In this document: positions 1 through 7,226 of the stretch, in pieces
How the letters are laid out: each line of letters opens with the position of its first letter
Numbering within the stretch: the stretch's first letter is position 1
DNA from: Deltaproteobacteria bacterium
Lineage (GTDB): Bacteria; Desulfobacterota; Desulfobacteria; Desulfobacterales; Desulfatibacillaceae
Direction: 5' to 3'
Assembly: GCA_019308705.1 (NCBI GenBank)
Contig: JAFDHW010000034.1
Location: 1 to 11,794, forward strand
Length of the DNA stretch: 11,794 nucleotides
Program-made: the position numbers and the translations under genes
Notes under the pieces: generated by a model
The model's input: only the letters and a program-made list of their open reading frames with translations
The model's database searches: none
What the model was told of the DNA's origin: nothing

Positions 1-120
1 TCCTCCAATAATCAGACCGTCTTTGGCGCAAGACCCAAAAAACAGCTCCAACGGATTGAAAATAAAGAAAAATTCGATCTCGGGCAAAATTGCTCATGAA
101 TAATCCGGGCTAACCCGAAT
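1..120. other. AT-rich edge, no recognised gene
   Basis: This stretch is visibly richer in A and T than the coding DNA beside it, and I find no coding region, tRNA or other RNA gene in it. Near its right end is a short imperfect inverted repeat around a CGGG/CCCG pair (about 107-118). It could be ordinary intergenic DNA or the end of a mobile element whose body lies to the left of the window; the sequence shown does not decide. Confidence 0.4.
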
Positions 121-123
121 TAT

Positions 124-155
124 AAAAAAACGGCGGGCTCGAGGCAGGCCCGCCG
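124..155 (-). terminator. Intrinsic terminator of the dnaA-like gene
   Basis: Read on the minus strand, an 8-bp perfect GC stem (CGGCGGGC pairing with GCCCGCCG, plus-strand arms 131-138 and 148-155) with a 9-base loop is followed at once by seven T residues (plus-strand A run 124-130). It lies about 30 bases past the stop codon of the leftward dnaA-like gene. This is a textbook rho-independent terminator, and nothing suggests it serves the other direction. Confidence 0.85.
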
Positions 156-185
156 CAGCAGAAACTCCTCTTTGAAACCGCTTCC

Positions 186-1553
186 CTATAACTCTCCGGC
201 TTCGATCTTTTCGCAGAGAAACTCCACCTGGTTTCTCACGTCGCCCTGCTCCTTCAACTGCCGTTCCACGGTGCTGATGGCGTGGAGCGCGGTGGCGTGG
301 TAGCGGTTGAAGCTCCTGCCGATGGACTGGATGGACTGGTCCGTATAGCGCCGGCCCAGGTACATGGCGATCTGCCGGGGCCGGACAATCTCCTTCTTCC
401 GGCTCTTGGAGCAGATGTCCTGTTCGCTGATGCGGTAGTAGGCGCACACCAAGCGCTTGATGCGGCCCAGGGTGATCTCCTTTTTCCGGCGGGAAATGGT
501 CTTTACCACGCCATCGGCCAGGGAGAGATCCACGGGCCTCTGGAGCAGGGTGGACTTGGCCACCAAGCCGTTTAACCCCCCCTCCAGCTGGCGCACGCTT
601 TCGGTGAGCTCGCTGGCCAAATATTCCAGGATGTCCCGGGGAATGCAGGTTTTCAGTTCCAGGGCCTTTTTCTTCAGGATGCGCACCCGGGTGCGGAAGT
701 CCGGGGCGTCCATGTACGTGACCACGCACGCGGAAAGCCGGGAAAACAGGCTTTCGTGGAGCTTGGGAATCTTGGACGGCATGTAGATGCTGGTGAAGAT
801 GAGCTTCTTGCCCGCCTCCAAAAGCGAGTCCAGGGTGAAGGCCAGCTCCACCTGGGTGCGCTCCTTGCCCGTCAAATACTGCATGTCCTCCAGGAGGAGC
901 ACGTCGCATTTCCTGCGATAGGTTTCCTTGAAATCCGCCATGGACCCCTTCCGCATGGCGGCAACCATCTCGTTGGCGAAATCCTCCACGGACACGTAGT
1001 ACACCCGCTCGCCGGGGTTGCGCTTCAAGATCTCGTGGCCCACGGCCTGGGACAGGTGGCTTTTGCCCATGCCGTTCTTGGACAAAAAATACAGGGGGGT
1101 CTCGGCTTTTTTCCGGGAGGCCAGGTTCAAGGCCGCGTTGTAGGCGTAATGGTTGCACTCCCCCACCACGAACCGGTCAAAGGTGAAGTTTCTGCGCAAA
1201 AAACGCCCGCCGCCTACGGGGACGGAGTCCATGGGCAGGGAAAGCTGGCGCACGGGCTGGCGGTCCGGCTTCTTGGCCTCGCCGTTCTTTTGTTCCGGGG
1301 CGGGCGCAGACCGGACCTTCACCTTCAGGTCTTGGCCCGCGGCCTTGCGGATCCCGGAGGCGAAAAGATCCAGGAAGTGGTTGTTCACCCACCGGCAGGC
1401 CAGTTCCGTGGGGCAAGCCAGCACCACCTCGCCGTCGCCCAGTTCGAGCATCTCCACCGGCCGGACCCACATCTGGAAATCGTGGTCCGACACCTGTTCG
1501 CGGATGCTTTCCTTTGCACGCTCCCAGATTTCCCCCTGGTATTCCGTACCCAT
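186..1553 (-). CDS. dnaA: DnaA-family replication initiator (divergent)
   Basis: This encodes a DnaA-family AAA+ ATPase, the protein that binds DnaA boxes and opens the replication origin. With the ATG at 1553 it has 455 residues, the usual length. A GGGAG ribosome site eight bases upstream favours this start over the in-frame GTG at 1568. Domain I is at about 1-80, a Pro-rich linker at about 82-118, AAA+ at about 120-340 and DNA-binding domain IV at about 358-435. Walker A (158-165) reads SKNGMGKS, with Ser for the first Gly. Walker B is LLLED (219-223). Sensor I reads TSI where TSD is usual. The box VII Arg (272) and sensor II Arg (321) are kept. The signature helix reads RYHATALHA (417-425) instead of RDHTTVLHA, changing two of the three residues that contact the box in E. 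coli. No dnaN, recF or gyrB is adjacent, so it may be a second DnaA. The family is certain; replication function is inferred. Confidence 0.93.
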   Translation of the reverse strand: MGTEYQGEIWERAKESIREQVSDHDFQMWVRPVEMLELGDGEVVLACPTELACRWVNNHFLDLFASGIRKAAGQDLKVKVRSAPAPEQKNGEAKKPDRQPVRQLSLPMDSVPVGGGRFLRRNFTFDRFVVGECNHYAYNAALNLASRKKAETPLYFLSKNGMGKSHLSQAVGHEILKRNPGERVYYVSVEDFANEMVAAMRKGSMADFKETYRRKCDVLLLEDMQYLTGKERTQVELAFTLDSLLEAGKKLIFTSIYMPSKIPKLHESLFSRLSACVVTYMDAPDFRTRVRILKKKALELKTCIPRDILEYLASELTESVRQLEGGLNGLVAKSTLLQRPVDLSLADGVVKTISRRKKEITLGRIKRLVCAYYRISEQDICSKSRKKEIVRPRQIAMYLGRRYTDQSIQSIGRSFNRYHATALHAISTVERQLKEQGDVRNQVEFLCEKIEAGEL

Positions 1554-1607
1554 GGTTCTCCCGGCCACCCATCCGGGCCCGCCCGGCCCGGCCGAAAAAA
1601 TACCTGC

Positions 1608-1616
1608 TTATCCTCA
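1608..1616 (+). promoter_or_regulatory. Possible DnaA box upstream of dnaA
   Basis: TTATCCTCA differs at one position from the E. coli consensus TTATCCACA and lies 55 bases upstream of the dnaA-like start codon, where an autoregulatory site would be expected. It is a single site, not a cluster, and this DnaA has an altered recognition helix, so its true box may differ. A one-mismatch 9-mer can arise by chance. Confidence 0.25.
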
Positions 1617-1722
1617 AACCTTCCTGTTTCCCAAAAGGTCCAACACCCCGGTACGCGGTGGAATTTTGAACAAAAACCGTCCTCTCCGGGGAGTTTTTCC
1701 GGCCAAAAAAACTGCTCTATCG

Positions 1723-1728
1723 AGTATA
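1723..1728 (-). promoter_or_regulatory. Candidate -10 element for dnaA
   Basis: On the minus strand the hexamer TATACT matches five of six positions of the sigma-70 -10 consensus. It sits about 170 bases upstream of the dnaA-like start in a locally AT-rich patch. No convincing -35 hexamer lies 16-18 bases upstream (the sequence there is T-rich), so this is only a candidate. Confidence 0.3.
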
Positions 1729-1899
1729 GGTAGGATTTATTCCGAATAAAAAAGAAGTGGAGCCCCTCAAGATGCTGGGAGTTTTACCTAGTAGTGCCTG
1801 GTGGGTCAACCTGGAATAACCGCCTTCAAACCGGGGTTCGGCCCATGGACGCGCCGCGGGGGAGCTTGTATCCAACCCGTTGATATTGCAGAGAAAAAT

Positions 1900-1957
1900 A
1901 ATCGCAACATCCTGCAAGTGCCCCAATTTACATCCCATTTGGACGCTGGTTGCGATT
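1900..1957. repeat. 9-bp perfect inverted repeat
   Basis: AATCGCAAC (1900-1908) is the exact reverse complement of GTTGCGATT (1949-1957). Outside a two-base bulge the pairing continues with GAAAA against TTTTC. The 40-base loop contains a smaller CCAAT/ATTTGG pairing. It could be a hairpin in a small RNA, or an operator-like pair of half sites between the divergent genes. Confidence 0.45.
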
Positions 1958-2080
1958 TTCAAGCATTCCGGGGTCCTCCGCCCATACCCCCAGATCCCGT
2001 CAAAACAAAACACTCTTAATTTCTGCCAAAATCAGCTTTTTTCGTCGTTTTTCGCCATTTCCACTTCCCGGCCCGGCCGG

Positions 2081-2109
2081 TTGCCTCGCGGGGCCAAAAG
2101 GCCTATCCT
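2081..2109 (+). promoter_or_regulatory. Candidate sigma-70 promoter of pdxA
   Basis: TTGCCT (2081-2086) and TATCCT (2104-2109) are separated by exactly 17 bases, each matching four of six consensus positions. Transcription would start near 2116, giving a very short leader of about 13 bases ahead of the pdxA ATG. The spacing is ideal, but the hexamers are moderate and the leader barely covers the ribosome site. Confidence 0.35.
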
Positions 2110-2128
2110 GCCCCGGAAAGGAACAGCC

Positions 2129-3136
2129 ATGGAAGCGCCTATTGTAGCCATCACCATGGGCGACCCCGTGGGAGTGGGCCCAGAAATTTTGTGCGCGGCT
2201 CTTGGGGCGAACCGCATCCAGCCCCTGTGCCGCCCCTTGGTGGCCGGAGACCCGGCGGTCATGGAACGCACCGCGGCCAACCTGGGCCACGGCCTTTCTT
2301 TCCGTTCCGTAAAAGGTCCGGAACAGGCCCGGTTCGAGCCTGGGGTCATCGACGTGGCCGCCCTGTCCTCCCTGGATCCGGACGCCCTTTCCCCGGGCCG
2401 TCCCACCGTGGAAACCGGCCGGGCCATGGTCGCCTACGTGGAAACGGCCATCCGCTGGGGCATGGAAAAAAAGGTCCACGCCCTGGCCACCGGCCCCATC
2501 AACAAGGCGGCCATGCACAAGGCGGGCTACGACTACAACGGCCACACCGAGATCCTGGCCAAGCTCACCAGCACCGCCGATTACCGCATGATGCTGGCCG
2601 GGGACCGGCTGCGGGTGGTGTTGGTGACCATCCACACGGCGCTTTCCAACGTTCCGGCCCTGGTCACCCAAAAGGCCGTGGCGGACACCATCGCCATCAC
2701 GGGAAAGAGCCTTGTGGAGCGCTTCGGCATTCCCGCCCCCAAAATCGCCGTGGCGGGGTTGAACCCCCACGCCGGGGAGGAGGGGCTTTTCGGCGACGAA
2801 GAGATCACGGCCATCTCCCCGGCCGTGGAGCAGGCCCGGGCCCAGGGGTGGGACGTTCAAGGCCCGCTTCCGCCGGACACCCTGTTCGTGCGCGCCCAGA
2901 CCGGCCATTGGGACGCGGTGGTGTGCATGTACCACGACCAGGGCCTCATCCCCTTCAAGATGATCCACTTCGAGGACGGGGTGAACACCACCCTGGGGCT
3001 GCCCATCATCCGCACCTCCGTGGACCACGGCACGGCCTACGACCTGGCCGGAACGGGCCGCGCCAGCCACCAAAGCCTGGTGGCCGCGGTGGCCATGGCC
3101 GCCCTCCAGGCCCGCACCCTGTTCGGCCTCCCTTGA
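2129..3136 (+). CDS. pdxA: 4-hydroxythreonine-4-phosphate dehydrogenase
   Basis: PdxA oxidises 4-phosphohydroxy-L-threonine with NAD(P)+, and the product decarboxylates to 3-amino-2-oxopropyl phosphate, a precursor of pyridoxal 5'-phosphate (DXP-dependent vitamin B6 pathway, cytosol). The 335-residue product is family length. It has the N-terminal [11 protein letters not shown] (10-20), YNGHTE (136-141) for substrate binding, and three His positions matching the known metal ligands: His169, His214 in NPHAGE, and His269 in YHDQG. The C-terminal block [16 protein letters not shown] (288-303) is also typical. The ATG at 2129 has AAGGA seven bases upstream; the longer upstream frame has no such support. 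A related subfamily, PdxA2, acts on 4-phosphothreonate in sugar-acid catabolism, and the sequence alone does not exclude it. The gene is first in the rightward set, and its link with the oxidoreductases that follow is probably positional. Confidence 0.93.
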   Translation: MEAPIVAITMGDPVGVGPEILCAALGANRIQPLCRPLVAGDPAVMERTAANLGHGLSFRSVKGPEQARFEPGVIDVAALSSLDPDALSPGRPTVETGRAMVAYVETAIRWGMEKKVHALATGPINKAAMHKAGYDYNGHTEILAKLTSTADYRMMLAGDRLRVVLVTIHTALSNVPALVTQKAVADTIAITGKSLVERFGIPAPKIAVAGLNPHAGEEGLFGDEEITAISPAVEQARAQGWDVQGPLPPDTLFVRAQTGHWDAVVCMYHDQGLIPFKMIHFEDGVNTTLGLPIIRTSVDHGTAYDLAGTGRASHQSLVAAVAMAALQARTLFGLP

Positions 3137-3161
3137 CTTGCACCGGCCGTCACCGTACCTT
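3133..3161 (+). promoter_or_regulatory. Candidate internal promoter before the glcD-like gene
   Basis: TTGACT (3133-3138, five of six -35 positions, overlapping the pdxA stop codon) is followed after 17 bases by TACCTT (3156-3161), a weak -10. It would allow the dehydrogenase-ior module to be transcribed separately from pdxA. The -35 is good; the -10 makes this tentative. Confidence 0.35.
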
Positions 3162-3234
3162 GGTCTTTCACGATTTCGTCCGGGGATGAATGTTACGTGC
3201 AGAAGCGCCTCGTTTGAAGCGCCCGGAAAAGCCC

Positions 3235-4629
3235 ATGGCGACCACCAGCACCCGCAAAGCCCTCGGTAAAGACCTGATCCGCTTGGCGGGATCCCGCGCC
3301 GTGTTCACGGCCCCCGAGGACCTCTACGCCTTTCAGAGCGACGCCACCCACTACTTTGCGCGGAACATTCCCGACGCCGTGGTCCTGCCCGAGGACACGG
3401 ACGCAGCCTCCGCGGTCCTGGCCTACGCGTACGAGCACGAAATCCCCGTCACGCCCCGGGGCGCGGGGTCCGGACTCTCCGGCGGATGCACCCCGGTGGC
3501 CGGCGGCATCGTCCTAGACACCAAGCGGCTGAACCGCATCCTGGGGATCAACCGGGGCAACATGACCGCCCGGGTCCAGGCCGGGGTGGTGCTGGAGGAC
3601 TTTCACCGGGCCGTGGAAAAACAGGGCCTGTTCTACCCGCCGGACCCGCAGTCCATGAGCGTGTGCACCCTGGGAGGCAACGTGGCCACCCGCGCGGGAG
3701 GCCCCCGGGCCGTGAAATACGGCACCACGGGAAACTACGTCCTGGGCGTCGAGGCCGTGCTGGCCGACGGCTCCGTGATCCAGGCCGGGTCCGACTGCGT
3801 GAAGCAGTCCGTGGGGTATGATCTGACCCACCTGTTCACCGGGTCCGAGGGCACCCTGGGGCTGGTCACCCGGGTGTCTGTGCGCCTCTTGCCCAAGCCG
3901 ACGCACCGACGCACCGCCCTGGTGGTGTGCGAAACCCCGGACCAGGCCGCCCAGGTGGTTTCCGGCATCATCGCCGCCGGGGCCGTCCCCGCCATGCTGG
4001 AATACGTGCCCCAGGCCGCCCTTTCGCTCATGAACAGCATCATCCGGCCGCCCGTGGCCGCCCAGGGCGAAGCCTACCTGCTCATGGAACTGGACGGCAC
4101 CGAGGCCCGGGTGGCGGAAGAGGCGGAAATCCTCCGCTCCATGGCGCTGGACCTGGGAGCAGAAGAAGTCCGCATCGTGGAGGACGAGCGGGAAGCGGCC
4201 ACCTACTGGAAAGCACGCTCCCGGCTCTACCCCATGATCCTCACCATGGCCAAGAAAGTGATCAGCGAGGACGTCACCGTGCCCAGGGACCGCATCCCGG
4301 AATTCGTGCGCGCGGTGGCGGAAATCTCCGGCCGCCTGGGCATCCTCATCGGCCTGGGGGGCCACGCGGGCGACGGCAACATGCACCCCACCATCCTGTT
4401 CACCGACCTTTCCCCGGAAATGGAGCAAAAAGCCGAGGCCGCCATCGAGGACATCGTGAAAAAGGGCCTGGAGCTTGGCGGCACCATCTCCGGCGAGCAC
4501 GGCATCGGCCTGCACAAGAGCCGGTTCCTGGAGTGGGAGCTGGGCCGCGCCCAGCTGACGGCCATGAAACGCATCAAGGCCGCGCTGGATCCAAAGGGAA
4601 TCATGAACCCCGGCAAGTTGTGGACATAA
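3235..4629 (+). CDS. GlcD-type FAD-linked 2-hydroxyacid dehydrogenase
   Basis: This is a member of the GlcD / D-lactate dehydrogenase family of the PCMH flavoprotein fold, which oxidises D-lactate, glycolate or similar 2-hydroxyacids to 2-oxoacids. From the ATG at 3235 it has 464 residues, the family length. The FAD-binding domain (about 40-220) contains PRGAGSGLSGG (74-84), DPQSMSVCTLGGNVATRAGG (137-156) and TGSEGTLG (202-209). The C-terminal oxidase domain contains GGHAGDGNMHP (375-385), GEHGIG (420-425) and NPGKL (458-462). The first in-frame ATG (3190) adds 15 residues and has GGGGA only three bases ahead; I prefer 3235 because the protein then begins like its relatives. The next gene encodes the expected Fe-S partner. 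The substrate cannot be read from sequence; lactate is the default, but the ior genes downstream make a larger, possibly aromatic, 2-hydroxyacid plausible. Confidence 0.9.
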   Translation: MATTSTRKALGKDLIRLAGSRAVFTAPEDLYAFQSDATHYFARNIPDAVVLPEDTDAASAVLAYAYEHEIPVTPRGAGSGLSGGCTPVAGGIVLDTKRLNRILGINRGNMTARVQAGVVLEDFHRAVEKQGLFYPPDPQSMSVCTLGGNVATRAGGPRAVKYGTTGNYVLGVEAVLADGSVIQAGSDCVKQSVGYDLTHLFTGSEGTLGLVTRVSVRLLPKPTHRRTALVVCETPDQAAQVVSGIIAAGAVPAMLEYVPQAALSLMNSIIRPPVAAQGEAYLLMELDGTEARVAEEAEILRSMALDLGAEEVRIVEDEREAATYWKARSRLYPMILTMAKKVISEDVTVPRDRIPEFVRAVAEISGRLGILIGLGGHAGDGNMHPTILFTDLSPEMEQKAEAAIEDIVKKGLELGGTISGEHGIGLHKSRFLEWELGRAQLTAMKRIKAALDPKGIMNPGKLWT

Positions 4630-4644
4630 CCGGCGGCCCAGGAG

Positions 4645-4673
4645 AGCGATCTGCGGCGTTGCGTTGCATCGCT
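4645..4673. repeat. Small inverted repeat between glcD-like and Fe-S genes
   Basis: AGCGAT (4645-4650) pairs exactly with ATCGCT (4668-4673) around a 17-base loop, in the 136-base gap after the dehydrogenase gene. A run of seven A follows at 4694-4700, so it is not a rightward terminator. It may be an mRNA hairpin within the operon; chance is also possible. Confidence 0.3.
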
Positions 4674-4765
4674 TCTGAACCGCCTGCGTTGATAAAAAAA
4701 TACAGGGGCGGGGCTGAAAAACACCTTTCGGGCGGATTGAGCGTTCGCAAAACGGAAAAACAAGG

Positions 4766-6001
4766 ATGGGCAAAGCGAGCGGGAAATACCAGGGCATGAG
4801 GCTGGAGGATCTTGCCGAGGCCATGGTCAAGTGCAGCCATTGCGCCTTCTGCCAGGCGGCGTGCCCGGTGTTCAAGGAGGACCTGCTGGAGACCCACATG
4901 CCCCGGGCACGCATGGAGATCATCGGGGTGTCGCTCTTAGACAGGGAGCTTTCGCCCACCAGGCGGGTGCGGGAGATCGTGGACCGGTGCCTGCTCTGCT
5001 CCTCCTGCACCCACACCTGCCCGGCCAACGTGCCCGTGGACGACGTGGTGGCCGCGGCCAGAAACCGCCTGGGCGCCAAATCCGGCAAAAACCCCTTCGT
5101 CCGCCTGGGCCGGAAGAAGTTCATGGAAAGCCGGGGGCTTTCCGGCATGTACGCCGCCGTGGGCCGCAGCGTGCGGAACCGCGGACTCCTGCCGGACGAA
5201 CTTCCGCCCATTGCCAGGGAGCCCTTGTCCCTGGCTTTCGCGCCGGGGGAGCAGCCCCACGAAAGCCCAAGGCGCGCCCGCGCCGCCTACTTCGCCGGGT
5301 GCGCCACCAACGCGGGATACACGGACACGGGGCGTGACGTGCTGGACGTGCTGGCCCGGAACGGGGTGGAGGCCGTGCTGGTTCCGGAGCTTGTCTGCTG
5401 CGGCATGCCCGCCTTTGCCGAGGGCGATTTCGCGTATGCCGCGCGCCTGGCGGAAAAGAACGTGGAAGCGCTTTCCCGCATCGAGGCCGACGCCCTGGTC
5501 TGCGACTGCACCTCCTGCGCGTACATGTTCGCCAGGAAGATTCCCGCCCTCCTGGGACCGGACCATCCCCTGGCGGAAAAGGCCGCGGCGCTGGCCGCCA
5601 AGACCGCCGAGGTCACGGACTACCTGGCGCGCCTGGGGCTTTCCGCGGAACTGGGCACGCTGGCGGAAACCTACACCTACCACGTGCCCTGCCACGCAAA
5701 ATTCTCCGAGACCCTGGCCGAAGCCCCGCGCGAACTTTTGACCCGCATCCCGGGCCTGACCCTGATCGAAATGGACCAGCCGGACGCCTGCTGCGGCGCG
5801 GGAGGCGGGTTCTTTTTGGGCCACCGGGACCTGTCCATGGCCATCCGGGAAAAGAAGCTTTCGGACATCGGGCAGACCGGCGCCTCCGCGGTGGCCACCC
5901 AGTGCCCCTCCTGCCGGGGCTTCCTCTCCGCGCCGCTTGCCGGAAAAACCCGGGTCGTCCACCCCGTGACCATCCTGGCCCGCTCCATGAGGAGGGCGTG
6001 A
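4766..6001 (+). CDS. GlpC/LutA-like Fe-S protein with two CCG domains
   Basis: This is the iron-sulfur partner of a flavin dehydrogenase, probably moving electrons from the upstream GlcD-type subunit to a membrane or soluble carrier. The 411-residue product has two [4Fe-4S] motifs, Cys23-26-29-33 and Cys75-78-81-85, each CxxCxxCxxxCP. Two complete cysteine-rich (CCG) domains follow: Cys179, CCG at 211-213 and CxxC at 248-251; then Cys309, CCG at 342-344 and CxxC at 380-383. The same domains occur in HdrB, GlpC, GlcF and LutA. No membrane segment is evident, so any membrane contact would be peripheral. The ATG at 4766 has AAGG directly abutting it, which is poor; Met11 (4796) is a possible alternative and leaves all clusters intact. 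The gap of 136 bases to the upstream gene allows cotranscription. The role is firm by family, the electron acceptor unknown. Confidence 0.9.
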   Translation: MGKASGKYQGMRLEDLAEAMVKCSHCAFCQAACPVFKEDLLETHMPRARMEIIGVSLLDRELSPTRRVREIVDRCLLCSSCTHTCPANVPVDDVVAAARNRLGAKSGKNPFVRLGRKKFMESRGLSGMYAAVGRSVRNRGLLPDELPPIAREPLSLAFAPGEQPHESPRRARAAYFAGCATNAGYTDTGRDVLDVLARNGVEAVLVPELVCCGMPAFAEGDFAYAARLAEKNVEALSRIEADALVCDCTSCAYMFARKIPALLGPDHPLAEKAAALAAKTAEVTDYLARLGLSAELGTLAETYTYHVPCHAKFSETLAEAPRELLTRIPGLTLIEMDQPDACCGAGGGFFLGHRDLSMAIREKKLSDIGQTGASAVATQCPSCRGFLSAPLAGKTRVVHPVTILARSMRRA

Positions 6002-6010
6002 GAAAGGCGA

Positions 6011-6075
6011 ATGTTTTCCCCATGCGTTCCCTCCCCGAATACCGTTTGGTTCGGGAATGCTTCGCATTCCCTTGG
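6011..6075 (+). repeat. Dispersed hairpin repeat, copy 1
   Basis: This element lies between the Fe-S gene and the FrhB-like gene and resembles a second copy at 9834-9898. The conserved core is CGTTTGGTTC, then a hairpin with 8-bp stem GGGAATGC/GCATTCCC (6053-6060, 6064-6071) and a TTC loop, then TTGG. About 40 bases upstream of the core, starting at TTTTCCCC, are also similar in both copies. The stem differs from copy 2 by one compensated base pair. The hairpin would sit in the operon mRNA about 40 bases ahead of the next start codon. Confidence 0.75.
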
Positions 6076-6113
6076 GATATCCAAGCAATGATCCGCAGAC
6101 CGAGGAACAGATA

Positions 6114-7226
6114 ATGCAAATTCTTGGACCCACCCAGCTATACGAGGACGTGATCGCCAAGGGGCTTTGCACCGGGTGCGGGGCCTGCGTGGGGTTGTGT
6201 CCCTATTTTGTCACCCACCGGGCGAAAACCTCCATGCTGTTCCCCTGCGACCGGGAGCAGGGGCGCTGCTTTGCCTTTTGCCCCCGCGTGGAGCTCGACC
6301 TGGACGAGGTCTCCCGGTTCGTGCACGGCGCGCCCTATTCCGGCGAGCCCCTGGGAACCCACCGCCAGGTGCTCCTGGCCCAGGCCAAGGGGCTTTCCGG
6401 CTCCTTCCAGGCCGGCGGCACGGTGTCCGCGCTCCTTTGCCACGCCCTTCAAACCGGCGCGGCCGGAGCCGCCGTGGTGACGGGCCAGAAGGACGGCCTG
6501 CCAGACCCCCGCGTGGCGACCACGGCGGAGGAGGTGCTTTCCGCCTCGGGCTCCAAGTACGGCGCGGCGCCTGTGCTGGCCACCGTGAACAAGGCCATCG
6601 CCTCCGGGACCCGGGACCTGGCCGTGGCCGCCACCCCATGCCAGGCCGCGGCCCTGGCCCAGATGGGGATGAACCCCCTGGGCCGGGAAGACTTCATGGC
6701 CCCGGCGTCTTTGGTCATCGGGCTTTTCTGCACCTGGGCCATAGATGCCCGGAGCCTGGCCGCCCTTGCCGCGGAGCATCTCTCCGGCAAGGCCGCGACC
6801 CGCATGGACCTGCCCCCGCCGCCGTCGGAAATATTGGTCCTGGAGACGGGAGGCCGGCGCGTGGAAGTACCGCTTTCCGAGGTGCGCAAGCTGGTGCCCG
6901 CAGGCTGCCTTTGCTGCCCGGACATGACCGCGGAGTTCGCGGACGTGTCCGTCGGCGTGGTGGAGGGCGAGCCCGGGTGGAACACCTTGATCGTCCGCAC
7001 CCAAAAAGGCGCGGACCTGGTGGAGTCCGCCATCGCGGCCGGAAAGCTGGAAACCCGCGAGCCCGAGGCCGAGGCCGCCGCCCACCTTTCCCGTGCCGCG
7101 GCCGGAAAGCGCCGCCGGGCCTTTGCCCGCGCCAGGGAGCAGGGCCTGCTCAACACGGCCGAGGGCCGGGCCAGCCTGCGGGTGGATGAACAAGTCGCCG
7201 AAAAAATCCTGACGGAGGAATCCTGA
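6114..7226 (+). CDS. FrhB/FdhB-like Fe-S flavoprotein
   Basis: This belongs to the coenzyme F420 hydrogenase/dehydrogenase beta-subunit superfamily, flavoproteins with iron-sulfur clusters that transfer electrons between ferredoxin-type donors and F420, NAD(P) or other acceptors. From the ATG at 6114 it has 370 residues. That start has GAGGAA six bases upstream; an earlier in-frame ATG at 6057 lies within the hairpin repeat and is rejected. The N-terminus holds Cys19-22-25-29 (CxxCxxCxxxCP), followed by Cys45, Cys52 and Cys56-Pro, enough for two clusters. The superfamily's TPCQAAAL block falls near 180, and CLCCPDMTAEFADVSVG followed by a GWNTLIVRT block in the C-terminal domain. Its stop overlaps the iorA start in TGATG, so translation is coupled and the protein probably works with IorAB, perhaps taking electrons from the ferredoxin it reduces. 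True F420 use is unlikely to be inferable from sequence. Confidence 0.85.
   Translation: MQILGPTQLYEDVIAKGLCTGCGACVGLCPYFVTHRAKTSMLFPCDREQGRCFAFCPRVELDLDEVSRFVHGAPYSGEPLGTHRQVLLAQAKGLSGSFQAGGTVSALLCHALQTGAAGAAVVTGQKDGLPDPRVATTAEEVLSASGSKYGAAPVLATVNKAIASGTRDLAVAATPCQAAALAQMGMNPLGREDFMAPASLVIGLFCTWAIDARSLAALAAEHLSGKAATRMDLPPPPSEILVLETGGRRVEVPLSEVRKLVPAGCLCCPDMTAEFADVSVGVVEGEPGWNTLIVRTQKGADLVESAIAAGKLETREPEAEAAAHLSRAAAGKRRRAFARAREQGLLNTAEGRASLRVDEQVAEKILTEES

Larger units (their letters stand above)
1554..2128. other. Long divergent intergenic region with RNA-like folding
   Basis: These 575 bases lie between two divergent genes and contain no convincing coding sequence; the short open frames have no ribosome sites or recognisable products. 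Several inverted repeats are present. GGAGCCCC (1759-1766) can pair with GGGG and CTCC at 1970-1979, and GATGCT (1771-1776) with AGCATT (1962-1967), together closing a domain of about 220 bases. Inside it is a 9-bp hairpin (1900-1957). GTCAAC (1805-1810) can pair with GTTGAT (1879-1884). I considered 6S, SRP, tmRNA, RNase P and tRNA, and none fits well. It may hold an unrecognised small RNA, or only promoters and leaders. Confidence 0.4.

Noticed and set aside
94-1158. Long open frame on the minus strand overlapping the dnaA-like gene in another frame
   Set aside because: Its Gly/Pro/Arg/His-rich product has no recognisable motif, and the DnaA frame fully explains the region.
1690-1870. 6S RNA in the dnaA-pdxA gap
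   Set aside because: The segment near 1820-1860 recalls part of 6S, but no 5' strand complementary to the expected 3' closing stem occurs at the right distance.
1801-2019. Small plus-strand open frame of 72 codons in the intergenic region
   Set aside because: It has no ribosome site or recognisable motif and overlaps the inverted repeats.
1554-2128. Chromosomal replication origin next to the dnaA-like gene
   Set aside because: Only one near-consensus DnaA box was found, there is no clear AT-rich unwinding region with clustered boxes, and no dnaN/recF/gyrB follow.
4630-4765. Intrinsic terminator between the dehydrogenase and Fe-S genes
   Set aside because: The inverted repeat is weak and the following homopolymer is A, not T, on the coding strand, so the genes are more likely cotranscribed.
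3514-5211. 565-codon minus-strand open frame across the dehydrogenase and Fe-S genes
   Set aside because: It is antisense to two proteins with complete, well-placed motifs, and GC-rich DNA often leaves such long open frames.
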